64,000 nt of DNA from the NCBI GenBank assembly GCA_964035545.1, contig OZ037765.1, positions 10,286,698 to 10,350,697 on the forward strand, read 5' to 3'. The notes under the pieces are model-generated. The model was not told the DNA's origin and did no database searches. It saw only the letters and a program-made list of their open reading frames with translations. The position numbers and the translations under genes are program-made. Shown piece by piece: positions 1 to 14,400 of the stretch; the stretch's first letter is position 1, and the number at the start of each line of letters is the position of its first letter. Source of the DNA: Bugula neritina. Taxonomy: Eukaryota; Bryozoa; Gymnolaemata; Cheilostomatida; Bugulidae.

Positions 1-373
1 TTGAAAATTGTATTTATTTCAGAGTAGTCGTTGCGCTAAACATGAGAAAAGAAAACTAATAAAAATTTAAATAGTTCATTGAAACGGTTTTAATAAAAAA
101 AAAAACCAATGAGCCAAGTTGAATAAGCAATGAATAGGAAGAGATAACTTTTGAGGGAAAGCGATATTTTGTTCTACCATGAAGAAATAGGGCAGATAAC
201 TCCATGTTATGTATGAAAAAGAAAAAAGAAAGCTAAATTAAGCAACTAGATTGAAATGGAGGGTCACAACGATTGAGTTCATCACACATACATACATCAT
301 CACCTAAAAACCAGATCTATCGCTGCCTGATGACTTGAATCTGAAAGACTCACTAACAACTGATCAAGGAAGT

Positions 374-788
374 CTAGTATAAATGAGATGGTGAACTAAA
401 TTGTAATGGAGGCAAATATGGGAACAACACCAGAAGAGCTACATGCTTTGATGTTGATTCTGTAACTGTTGGCAGCTGATGGGAGTCTTGTGCGCCCCCG
501 GCAGCATTGGTGAGACTATATGCTTCACCACCACACCAGCCACTGTCACTACTAATACTACTACTAAGGCAACTAGCATGCTCAAGAGCGGAGGTAATAG
601 GGATACGACACCAACAATTTGGTGAAAGTGTTTATTAAAGCAGCATGCAACTGTAGATCTACGCCAGGAACACCAACACCAGATCTGCACCTACTGACCT
701 CTTGGTTAGGTTTGCCTATATTGGCTTTGGACGAAAAATTCTGTCTGTACATTTTAGCTACCATCTCAGGTTCATCAACCAACTCATC
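374..788 (-). other. Post-PDZ5 linker exons and uncertain 3' end
   Basis: Exon 788-699 codes 30 residues ([18 protein letters not shown]...) between a good acceptor and a GTCAGT donor. Exon 580-443 is Ser-rich ([13 protein letters not shown]...). Both are phase 0 and fit the disordered segment after PDZ5 in MPDZ. At 443 the possible donor (GTAGCT) is weak, and reading through it reaches TAG at 376-374. Whether the protein ends here or continues outside the window is unresolved. Confidence 0.6.
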
Positions 789-3700
789 CTGTTAGTGCGA
801 TGAAGGGGAGGTTAGAATGTATAAGCCAGTGACCAGCCATTGGCATTCATAGCTCAAGTGCATGTTAAGTTTTACTTTTTATTGTTTGTAGGTTTGAACC
901 AACGCAAAAGATTATCAAACTACCTACTACGGAGTTAAAATAGCTGCTTGATAATTGAAGTCTAGGTTACACAATTCTTATTAAAGTTGACTAGGGCTAG
1001 TTAGTAGTGTGCTGTCAATTTGAGAGACATTTGACAATCAAAACAGATGTAAAAGTAATGGGGATTTTTCTGTATCATGTATTACAGTATCGCAAATTAC
1101 TGTATTATGAATTGATGTATTGTGAAATTTATTAAACTATGAATTACTCCCAATGAAATTATGTATTATAAATTAGCTGCTTAGACCAGATTACAAGTTA
1201 CAATATTAAAATAAAATATAGATTGTGATTACAAACTAAAATACTAGCCAACCTATCAACTACCTGATGTAGATATTTTAATTTTATTAAATTAGGTGAC
1301 CACAAGCTTTACTAAGTTCCAAACTATAAGTACCGGATTATCAGTGATGGGCAGTGACTTGGTTACGCCAATTCTCACAGTACCCATCTCAGCTCCTTTC
1401 AGCGCCTGCACAGCCTGATCCAGTGTTGCGTTCTCCAAGGAGATGTCATTCACAAAGAGCAGTCTGTCTCCAGACACAAGTCTCCCGTCTCTAGCAGCTA
1501 CACCATTGCTCACCAAACTCCTTATCACAATGATACTCTCACTCGGATTCAAAGGATCCTGTCAAGATGTAGTGCAGAGTAATTGAGCTGTCGTAAATAC
1601 AGGAGTTATGCTTAAACTTGTACATCAGCAATATCTATATGTATACTGCTCAGCTGGCTTACACACCTGGTAGTCCAGAATACTGAACCCAAGGCCGGCT
1701 GCACCCTTCTCCAGCTCGATAACTACAGTCTCATCACTCCACACTGCAAGGCCAGTTATTGGCTCTACAGACCTGTTGATGTAGATAAACACTGTTATAA
1801 AGTGCAACCTAATCTATAATATAACATGCTATACATTCTAACTACATCACGGGTACTATATATTCTAACTACATAAACGAGATAATGCAAAATCGTTAAT
1901 AAAGTTCTAAATCTATTAGCAGATAATGAGAAGAGAAGATAACTCATACATATAATACTATACACTCCAGGAAGAGAGTATTACAAGGGACCATTACTCC
2001 AAAATATATACATAACTATACATTTTGCAAGCTCTTACAACTGACATATCTAACTGGTATAGTGACAACTCACGAGGACTTTAATGACGGTTGTTCTTGC
2101 AGTCTTGTGTTGAGCATCTCTTCTGATTTTGATTTGATGAGTCTGTCAAGATTAGCCTCTTGTTCCTTCAGGGTGTATGCGGGCGGCTGGAAGAACTTCT
2201 CTCTAGTCTGAGAGAAAGGAAGATCAGATTGTGAATGAGCCCGGGTCCTGGCGCACACCAGACGAATTCCATTTGTCAGTTCTTTGAGAACCCCAACTAC
2301 TTCCTTGTGGTTCATGCCTGCACAGGAAATACAAGTTTTATTGAAGGTAAAGTGACACTGGTACTTAGCAAATATATATATAATGCCACTAGTACCCAGT
2401 AAGACAGTATATAGTGACACTAGCACTTAGTAAAACAGTAGATAGTGAAACTAGTACCTAACAAAACAGTATCGTTAACTTCCAGCAGTTCATCGCCACT
2501 TTTTATTTTCCCGGTAGCACCAATTAGACCGTCAGCTAGAATACTTCTGATGTAATGATGAGTTTTTGTTTCTACTCCATCTTCCACGTCTACTGTGCCT
2601 TCCAGTGAGATACCCAAGTCTTTACCCTCCTTCATGAACTGGGCTACCTGTAATACCAACCACTCAGTCTGATAACGTCTTATTCCCTTTATACTGCTAC
2701 TATTCCCCTGCACACGTGCTCAGATGATGCATTTAAACAATCATAAAAAAGGTACGGCATTTTAAAAACCATAGCTAGAGCTGCTATTTCACTTATTTAC
2801 ATTCCTGTGTAAAGTAAAGATGAAGTGAATATATGTACCACAATTTCGAAGTCGTCTCCCATGATTGGCTGCCACTGCTGTTTGATTTGTTGCTCATCTT
2901 CTGGACTTAATTCATCCACTACAGGAAAGAATAATACAATGACAAACAAAATTTAAAAGCTTGAAAAATCCAACTTTTCCTCGCAGAGTTTAGAAGACCC
3001 TCTAACAACACCCAGCAGAACTTATGCAAAAAGTTCGTGAGGCAGAAAACTTACTATATCTTGTGTTGATTGAGTTGGACCTGCTTGAACTTCCTGAAGA
3101 ATCTTGATTATGTTCCGTCTCTGCCTCAGCTGCTTGGGCTAAGGGGAGACAATATACGATTGTAGTGATAGTATGGGTCTAACATTTGAACTGTGGTTAA
3201 AAATAGCAGCATTTACAGGCAAAAAGACTGTCCACACATGTTTAGTAATTCAACTATGATACATATTATAACTATATCATAATAGAAGCTAGTTCACATA
3301 CATGTATTATACTTCACAACTTTTATCAGAGAAACTCCAGATTTAAATACAATTAGCATCTCTAGCTTGTATGTAAAATAAGAAACATGAGTTCAACATT
3401 GCTTTTTTTTAAAATACACACCTGCATATAAGTGAAGCTGTCGAAACTTGGGTCCATGGTTATATCTGGCTAGCTGCAACCATACGGTGGGCCCGGTGTT
3501 CCGCAAAACATTCACTGCGTCTCGATTGGTGTAACCGTGCAAGCCTTGACCGTCCACCTAATATAGATTGAGTAGAAGGCATTGCAGTAGTTGAAATATT
3601 TAACAAAACTTACTCTCAATTTCGTCTCTTCTAATTCATAATGTCCATTTATTTTTTAGCAAGTATTTTCACACAACTTTCCTTCTGTTTGTAACCCTTA

Positions 3701-5316
3701 AAAGGGGTGTCTTTTTACAGACACTGTGCATTTAATCCTAATTGAAAAACATTTTCAACAAAAAGAAAATATTTATTAGTTGATGTAACGATATATCTGC
3801 ATTGCCACTATGTATGTTGCATGCTTCATACAGTTTACTAAACATAACATTGAACAAATAATTGTTTTAGAAGACTTTCTGTCACTCTTGATTGGCTATT
3901 GCTTATACTATAAAGTTTCACAAAAAAGTATTCAAAATAATTAAACATGTTGATTTTTCTAACCAAACATTTTATGAAATGACTCCTAGAGTTCATTTTT
4001 ACAACAACTCCATTCCAATTTATTTGTGAAAAATATAGTATTTCTGACAAGTTGATTTTAATTCTTTTCCAATAGTTCACAGCATATTCATTACAATAAT
4101 TGTTTTACAGTCATGGAGCTCGCAAGATGTGGATGCAGATCAACTCTGGTGTTCAAATCTCAATTGAAACATATAGAAGCAATCTATGTATGAACAACAT
4201 TAAATGGCAAAACGACTAAATGTAAGCCATGATAGATTTCAATGAGGTTTCTATCCTTTGCATAGCAGTTTTGGTCACAGCCATTCAACAACCTACCTCA
4301 ATGATCTGGTCATTGACTTTAATTTTGCCATCGTGTGCGGCAGCGCTGTCGGGAGTTACGCTCTTAACAAAGATGCCGGAGAGATCATCATGAGGTGATT
4401 CCCCAATATATCCAGCAATAGTTATACCGAGACCCTGGGAATCTTTGATTAGCTGAGTGGAGAAATGTTCCACCTCGGGCAGGTCTGTGTCTTCCCCCTC
4501 CTACAATGATTTAGGCTGCATGACTACAGAGCCACCAGCTGCACATACTGCATACTGTTGCATACTACAATACATATATTGTACTGCATGTACTGCACAT
4601 ACTGTACTGTATGCACTGCATACTACACTACACTGTGTGTACTTCATACACTGCACTGCATATTCTGCACTATGTGTACTGCATACTACAGTACCGTATG
4701 AAGTACAGTATGGAATTTAGTGATGTCAGTTTACAGTTGAAACTCTTCCACAGACTAAAGACTTTTTGGTTTAAACCAAAGGAGAAATTTTGACTATACC
4801 GCCCTTTAAAATGTTGCCAATGTTTGTTCAATCATAGATCACAGAATTATGCTAGATAAATGCTATCAGGCCATATACACTAGATAGCACATGTGATATA
4901 TAGTATTCACAACACACAATGAAGTTATAGCCTTATGTGCAATAAAAGCCATAGGTAGAAGATGAGAAAGTTCAAAAGTCGTCTTTTCATTTGAGAAAGT
5001 AATTAAAATGTAGTGTAGCCTTGGTTACCACGGCTGTCTCTAGATACGCATCCATCTCCATGAGACGATAACAGAGCGTCTCCAGGTACTCATCAAGAGT
5101 ATCTGTGGGTATGACAGCAGTACCATTGTCATTACTAGACGATGAATCATGCACTGGTCTGGCTACTATCAACCTGACGGCTGCTCCAGACTGTCTCAAC
5201 ACAGTGGCTACGCTCTCACTGCCCATACCTAAACACAGGAGATGTATAAAGATAAGACAGAGTACTCAGCTAGTATACAGAGTATGCCATTTGCTTAGAC
5301 TAAAACTGTGTATTAT

Positions 5317-5400
<84 letters not shown>

Positions 5401-8400
5401 TTCAACAGAAATAGATTTAATGGATGCAAATACACCTAACCATAATGACTAGTTTTATTTTTTAGTAATTGGCAATAACTAGTAATTGCAACTTTTTTAT
5501 CATTGATTCTGTAATAGATGTTACTAGGGATGTTAGTGCTTTCAGTTTCACAGCTAATTAAACATATTCAAATATTATAGAAACACTAAGTTTACTACAG
5601 TATTAGTAATTTGACAACACACTGGTATATGGTTGTCTCTTCATATACAATTGAGACCACAGTCAGAGCAACAAAATCAAGATATATTCAGACACTTATG
5701 TGCACACCTCCAAGATACAAATTACTTTGTATAATAAGTTTATACAAAACCCATTAATAAACCTTACAATAAAAAAATTTCAGTCAATTAAATTGAAAAA
5801 TTATATAGTCATGAATTTATTAAGTTTTATCAGTTGCTAGTGAAAAATGCATACCTCAACAATGTCTAAATCAAATTTATCTTTCATTTGAATAAATTAT
5901 CTAATTTTGACTTTGAATAACAACTTAATTATATCAATTATTTAGTTGCAATGGACATTCATAGTTAAATTCCTTGAATATAAATAACGATTATAAAAGT
6001 TACATTTTTAATAAATTAAATCCATTACTAATAAATAGATTAATAATTTAATTCAAATGATTACTTTATGCAATATCTACATTTTAAACTGCATATAGCA
6101 CATCAAAAGCTTAAGTGGTCATTGCCGTGCTTTGGTGGCCATGCATGGCTCGCCAAAAACCGGTCAATAACATATTTTATATTGGAGAGCATTTAAAGAA
6201 CCATCTGGTGTTGAAACTATTAACCTCCAGTAAAAAACAAAGATGGAGTAGAAGTTCGATGACTAACCTCTGACGTTCACATCACCAATCTGTAGCAAGT
6301 GGTCATTGCTCTGTAGTCTACCATCCTACAGCATAAACACCATAGCAAAATGAAAACATTTGATGAACTGTGTGGGTTGAGGTAATGTGTAATTAACTGC
6401 AGTAACCTGGGAATGGCCTCAGGCCAGGGGCATTCATTTAGCCTGAAGAACTGCACTATTTAAACACTGAAGTCCTTTTTTTAGCAAAATCTTGCAGTGA
6501 ACTTAATAAAAATTGGTGTGTTGAAGACTAAAGTAACTAGTGAAAAGGACATAAATACCTATAATGCAAATGCAATTCCTATAATAAATCAAATCGGACA
6601 ATAAATTTCCCTAACCTTTTTAATATATGTATATCCTAAATAAAATAAAACATGCTAAAACTTACTTAACATAAAATTGTTTGAAAAATAAAGTTTAAAA
6701 ACTAAAAATAACAAAATAACAAAAATCAAAAACCAACTCCAAAACATTTGAAAAGTAAAGCTTTTAACAGCAACATTGCAGACAAAAATTTACAGTTCAT
6801 AAAAAATGGTATCCAACCACTTATTAATAATGGCTGGCATTATTAGTGATAACAAAATTAAGCTGGTAGAAGCTGCAGCTACTAGTATAGGTTAGGGAGG
6901 GCAATGAATTCCTTAATGAATTGTAATATAATTATGGAATCTAATAGTCCATCAACATACTTATTAAGTGAAGAGGCTGAAAAGGAAATTATTATGGAAG
7001 GGAACGTTATAATGGCGTATTACAAACTACAGCACAGGTGAAATGAACTCGACCCGTAGACAGTGGAACTCAAGGTAAAATAACTGCCTGCACAAGACAG
7101 CATGCTTAGCTGACTTAATTCAACTAAAATCTTATTTAAAGTATATAAATCACCACTGGGGAGTTTTTAAACTATTGTCTTGATTCCAGGAAACTTGAAA
7201 CATTTTACTGTCCTTCCTTTATAGATGAGTTAAAGGAAGCTGTTTAATGTGTCTATTGAACAGAGCAGTTCAGACACCTTGCTATAGCTGTCACTAATAG
7301 ATGACTATCTTGAACTATATCAAACCTTCGAAATTTTCACCTGCTGACAACACTAAAAGTGTTATAATTATATTACAGCAAACTTGCACTCTATATTAAA
7401 CTCATCAGTGATATTGCAGGTAGTTAATTTGGAACACGTTAGTGTGCCTAGGATGAAACTTTCTGAACTATAAGGTACAACTGAAATCGCACATATCTTA
7501 TATTATCAGCTGACAAAAGTCACCGACAGCCCCTACCTTGTCAGCAACTCCTCCAGGTAGTATAGTCTTTACCACCACTCCTGTACTCTTACCACCTATT
7601 ATACCAAAGCCAAGACCTGTTCCATCATTTAATAGATCGATGACTTCCACCTGTACGTACTCACTCGTGAGCTACAAAACAAGGAAAGAAGATGAGAGAA
7701 AATCAGAAGTTGTACAGACTTTGGTAAAAATGTTAAGAACATCATAGCGCACTAAACTGAATTAATATTTATCTTGCTGCTTAGTAACTAACTAAAATAT
7801 TCCAAGTTTGCCAATTAAAAAAACAAAATGTGGATATGTACTAAAAAGAAATTTCAGTATGTTGGTCTAGAGAGGGAATTTACTTGCCAAACAGGCCTTC
7901 TAATTCAGTGACAAGTGGCTACTCTTACTGGAGAAGCACCGATGAACATTTGAAATATAGCATAAATTTACGTACTTCAAAATATAATATAAATTTATGT
8001 ACTTCAAATACTATTTAAAATTCCTTAGAAATACTAAAACTTCTTATGGTTTAGCCATTCATTGCTAACAACCAAACTTATTGGTGGGCAGATAGATTAT
8101 CCAAAACCTCTTTCAAAATGCTCAGAATTTCACACTTGTGATTTTCATAAAGTATTGCCAAATTTGAAGATTATGTATTTTTCAAATCTTTAAGAAATGT
8201 GTTTCCATATATCTAGATAAATCATAACACATTTCTTCAACTTTTCCCCTTATACTTGTCACCCATCAACTTGGTCTTTTCCAAGAGTGTTCATTCAAAT
8301 AGCAAGGACCACAAAGATATTTGCTATCTTCAGAAAAATTTCAAACTTGAAACATTGAAAATAAATTTTTGGAAAAGTTGAGATATGAAGTAATAAAGGT

Positions 8401-11400
8401 TGAATGACTATTTCTGAAGATACAACTATTCTCCATTAAGCCAGCAGGAGTTTACGTAGGTTATACATGGGTGAGATACTGGAACTGGGTTTTACTTGGG
8501 TTATTGCAGCAGCAGCACCACCCTAATTAATCCAACAAAACTAAGATATATTTCTCCAAGCTCCTTTCACTCAAGGCTCTATACCACTACACTTTCAATG
8601 GACTAAGATATTCTCAGCCACTCAACCGAATGCTATAGGCAGTTTTTAGTGAATGTCATTTACCCTGCAGCCTAATTAGACTATAGAGATTCTTTTTCAG
8701 CAAACATCAATAAAATGAGTTAGTCAGTAGGGAACATACTCAACTCTCTATATATATATATAAATGACTCAACAGCAAGATATATGCCATCTATAACATT
8801 AGCATTATAATTCTGGCATGTAAACTTTAGTTACACTGAGCTACACAGAGCTTACTATTATCTCTGCTATACTCTGTGACATAGAACTTGTAGAGGTCAA
8901 TGGACTCAGTAAATCAACCCTCCTTTAATATTAGTTATGAAAATCCCATAACCATTATATTATTCTATTACCTACTAAGTTGTGTTTTAGGAGGACATTC
9001 AACTTATTATTAATTCCATTTTTCTATTGATGTTAAGGCATATAATCATATTCTGATATCCACTATAATATAGACATTGGTTGAGTTCATGGAAGATGCA
9101 TAGGTTAAGCGAAGTTTAAATATTTCTTTTAAAAGTAAAACAAAATAATAAAAAAACCTACTTTAACTGACATCTAGTCAAAAGAAAAAAAATTATTGGC
9201 AACCCTAAACAAATAAGGGCATTGCTAAACAGGAAAAATCTTCAATTTTGTTCAATTTATAAGTTTTTTAAAGGTTATAAAATAATCTGGACAAATTGAG
9301 ACAACGGAAGGTTTCACTGGAATTATGTTAGCTATTAGACTAAGAAGACAAAATGCATGCGGCTAGCATGGCTTACCTCAGTTTTTACCCCCCCCCACCC
9401 CCAATGGTAGAAGAAATAGAGAGAAGATAGCCTTACCATATCAGTACTGGCTGTACTGGCAGCCCTCTGATGGTCCCCACCAGCGGACTGTGCTTGACCA
9501 CGGGCTACTACTATCTCCACCAGACCCTTGGCTTGCTGAAGAATATGTATGGCTTGTTTGTGTGATATGGTGGAGTCAAGCAGCTTACCGTCTATAGCCA
9601 GAATCTGATCACCTTCTTGCAATCGTCCATCTCTGCAATAAGACAGCTGCAAGTTATACACACCAGCCTATTAGCGGAAGAGCTGCCTCTATGCTGCTGC
9701 TGCTAACTAAGTAGCTGTTGAGTTGTCTATATCTCAAGGAGGTATAAAGTGACAGCAAAATGTCAAACACTTATGAATGGCACAGTTAATATGGTCAGCG
9801 TGTGTGTGTTAGCTGAACTGCACAGTGTATAAATATATACCAGTACTACTACTACTACTGCTACCTAATAAATTAACTGTGTAATTGAAAAAGCTAAAAT
9901 AGTGATGGATATCCAGTATTCATAAAAATCTATACTCTAATTTATGGAGTTCGCTTATTACAGCAACCAACTCAGACAATTAATTATAGTTTATGCGTTC
10001 TGCATGTAAACAGTTTGCCAGCTAATATAATACCATTTAGTTTACTATAAAAGCTCCCAACACCACTTGCCTAGTAAGAGAAAGTAAATCCAAATTGAAA
10101 TCCCAGTAAACCAGAGTTTAGCATGGTCTAGTTGACTCACCCACAAGCTTACACCTACCGCAGCTTAGTATGACTAACTATGGTGCTGCATTAGCAGCAC
10201 ATACACTGCCTGCATTGTACACTGGGGATATGCAGTATTGTGTATTCTTGCAATATAGCGCTGTTACAAACACTCTAGTGACTTTGACTATATTAACTAC
10301 GATAATCAATACTTATATTCTAACATTGATCTCGTATCACTGGCTTGTTATAACACCCTGTAATGGTAACGGGTAATAGTAGCAATTCATTCATATACTT
10401 TACTATAGCAGATTAAAAACAACTATTCCAAATATTAGAACAACATTTCAACTTAATATAGCTACTCAGAGCTAAAAAGGTCACATAAATATTATGAAAA
10501 GACTAAAAATATGCAGTTTGTACAAAACAGATATGAAGCAAAGCTAATTTACTAATAGAATTAAAGTCTTGTATTTTTTTGTCAAAAAAACTTTTAGTTC
10601 AAATTATAGATTTCTCTCAATATGAAAACAGCAGTTCAAACAATATTCAGACGGCAAGACATAACATACGCAGGTAAACATTGTCAGAGGATATTGGGCG
10701 CAGGTGATCAAACAATAGTTAATATTACACTGCTCACCGAAGGAGCGAAATGCTGATGCATGATGGTGTAAATACTCCTGCATACACACTAGTTTGCATA
10801 GCTTAATTATAAAACCAAGAATATCAATAACTGAAAGACAATCTGGAAAGTGCAGCCCAATCTTAAAACAATGAGGAGACTACTCCTAATTTTCCATACC
10901 CTTGTGCCAATAAAATTACTAGTTAGTGAAATTAGGCACAAAATCAAAGATCAAAAAATCAAAAGCAATTTTTTACGGAAGAATGTAGATAGGTTATCAT
11001 AACTCTCCTAATAATCATAAGGCTCTGTATTTCATCTTATAGATTATAATTACTTTTATCAAAGTATGCTTTTATCAGATAAATTTAGTCATTTTCAATG
11101 ATAAATAAAAATAAGCAGTTGAAAAGATTAAGCAACATTCTGATCAGTATCATTGAAGTTTCGATGAAAGAAAATCTTAACTTATTACTGCTTGCATACA
11201 ACTTTGTTCTAGGCAGTGTTAGGAGCACAAAATCCAAGTCAATTGACCATCTGCCATTGAATATTCAAGGGGTTTGTAGGGAGCATTAGATTAGCAGTTG
11301 ACCGTATATGGCTATATTATAGATGTAATAATGCAGGGAATGTGAACACTTTCCAATTTACACTGTATATAAACAACTTTGAAAACTGCAGAGAACCTAA

Positions 11401-14400
11401 CTGTAAGCTGTAAGTGTAATGAAAGACATTTCAGTCTAGGATCCAGTTCTACTTACTGGGCAGCAACTCCTGAAGGCTGCACTTGCTGTACAAATATACC
11501 AAGTTCACCTCTGTGTTCACTCCGAAGGCCAACTACGCTGAAACCAAGGCTTGTATTCTCCGCCTTATAGAGTTGAATTATCTCGATCTATAAAATTGTA
11601 TAACAAGAGCTGAAAAGAGCGAATTCCTTTTTAAGAAAGGGGTTTGTAATGGGGAAAAAACCTTGAAAAATTAAGTTCATCTCATACAAAAACCAAGTGC
11701 CAATGAAAATAAAGTTACGTTTATGTTTTGTTGGACAACTGAATTTTTTAAATAATCTGGTTATAATTAAACATGGGCATGATTTTACTAATTATCATTA
11801 CTTAATATTGTAAGTGTGATCACTATTGCCACTAACCCCACATCACAGAGTCATATACAAGTCTGGTAGATTGTAGGAAAAATTGTTCAAATGAAAGCTA
11901 CGAAAGGTGAGAAAAATACAGACAGACAGACAAACAAACAGACAGACAAACAGACAAGAGTAATACCTCACTCACACTGTCAACAAACAAGCATCATTTT
12001 TCAAGAGGAAAGGCACTACTACAGTGCAAGTAAAGGTACTACTACAGTGCAAGTAAAGGTACTACTACAGTGCAAGTAAAGGTACTACTACAGTGCCAGA
12101 AGAGGTAATACTACAGTTTATGTAAAGGTAATACCACCACTATTCAAGTGAAGGTAATGGCATGGTGAAAAAATGAGCCCTATATTCATCCAAAGTTTCA
12201 ACATAATGTAGTCATACTAAGCCATTATCCTAATTGACATTCCTCCAGTAAGCTTCAACTTTCTGGCTGGTTACTTCACAGATGTTGTGATATACTATGC
12301 TGTGATAAGTGAATGCAAAAAAACTGCAAGAGTTTTTTTGCAAAGGCCAATGGGGAGCTGAAGGGATAGGGGTGACCTGAGGGGGTAGAGGTGACCTGAG
12401 GGGGTAGAGGCAGGGATCAACATAGACAATGCAGTGTGAATGAGTCATAAACCTGTAGAAGCATTGAGTGTTCTCAGAATCTCCATCATGACATTCCATG
12501 CAATGCTTTTTGGTAGTGAAGGAGTTCTATATAGCTTAATTACAGATGTGAGAGTAGGCAACTCCCACTTACTATAAACTTGGGTAATCCCAGTACATAC
12601 GTAATACAGCTTGTAGTCTGGGTATCAGAATATGTTACAAACCTTTCGGCCTTGAGCAAGTGAATTGATTGCTGACTGGAGGTCATCCTCGCTGTTGTGA
12701 TCTGACGCTGACGCCAAAGAACCTTCTCTCTGGTGACTAAACTCATCTCCATCGCCCAACTCGGAGTCTTGAGTCATCTAATCCAAATAAAAGCCGATAC
12801 GATAACATGTGACATTGAAGGGTGCAGTAGTACATATCCAATATATACATTAGTAGCAAAAGGCTAGCCTACTCTTTCAACACTTCAATCTAGTAATTGT
12901 GTTTTGTTATATTGCTACATTTAGTTAGAAGTGGGAGGAAAAAATACATACATCGATGAGGCTCAATAGCACTGCAGCTAGGTGAGGCGCACCAGTAATG
13001 AATGGTTGACATTCGGTTGAAACTTTGATAGTAAGTGCTAGTAGTTGATGCTAATGTAGGCACTGAGATGGTTTATCTGCGACAATATTAGGTTAATTTT
13101 TGTCAAACTCTCTAAACGGTCAAACTGAAGTGTTAAATTGAAAGGACACTTGAAGTTCCAACTAACAGCAAAGTTGATTGAAAATGCATATGATATTAGA
13201 AGTACATATGGGCTGAAAGCTGAGCCTTTGACTGACTGACTGACTGCCTGACTGACATCTATGACTCACTCATTTCTTCTAGCACATACCAAATATTCTT
13301 TTAGCTATACCCAATAAAAAGTTTTATTCAAATTATAATATAATATTGAAAGTGACTGATAATTCTGGTAAACAGACTGGCAGTGTAGAGCCACCTATGG
13401 GTTGTTTACGATTTGGTTGACTGACACTACGCAATACTATAATACATACGTAATACTATAATACATAGTGTATACTAAATTGGGTAGCAAAATGTCAACT
13501 TGGCTTTTGGCCATATAATATCTTCATTTGGTAAAGCTACAGCCTGATATGTAAAAGGAAGTTGGAAAACTTTAGCTGGTAGAACAAACAATAGTCAACA
13601 CAAGTCATACAAGTAAACAAAATCCAACATGTTTGTGATTGCTTACAAACTAATATTGAGCAACAAATTGTTTACCAATGGCAGCAAAACAAAACTAGTG
13701 ACGTAACTTTTAAGATAAAAGTCTAAACTTTTGAAAACTCCCATTTTAAAAAGCTAGATTAAAACTTTCTTCCTCTTTTGTATTAAAAAATTTCAACACC
13801 TTTGAGGGCAAGTTAGTGACAAAAATGTTACCAGTCACCTACAAATGGAACAACTAGCAGTGGGGATTGCTGCTAGTAGCCAACACTATTGGATGTTTTA
13901 TTTCCAATTGCATGACTCTAGACCTCAAAAGTTGAGACTTAGTCTTACACATCTAAATCCACCAGGCAACTCATTATTCATAAGCTTGACAGTCAATAAG
14001 AAATTTGCATACTTTCGTAGAGCATGTGATGTCAATTGGAACTGGTTATATTTAGGGGGAGCACAGGTACTAAGTTCTTGTTCTTATGCAAGACTCCACA
14101 GGCTACTAGTTCAAGAAGTAGCCCAGGCCTGCTTGACTCATCACTTGAAGTGATTGCTCCATCTATTTTCTATATTATTTACCAAAAACAGAAATCTTAC
14201 TCAGCTAGCATACATAGGCACGAGATCAACAGCCGATGTAGGGTACGCTGCTGTACACAGATTCAATAAAACTAAGAACTCAAGCTATACCTCTTCTCTG
14301 ACAGCTGCAAGAGACTCCTGAATGGTGACACACTGCTGGAACAGCTGCGAGTTGAGCATAGCCTGTACAGAGGCCAATTCATTGTCCAGGGAGTTGTCAC

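Noticed and set aside
439-690. Minus-strand frame with a hydrophobic stretch ([18 protein letters not shown])
   Set aside because: The overlapping frame gives a Ser-rich linker with correct phase and splice sites for the MPDZ-like gene. The hydrophobic run is that exon read out of frame.
13845-14269. Two plus-strand frames of about 77 and 102 codons
   Set aside because: They lie in the intron before the L27 exon on the opposite strand, with no domain and no splice support.
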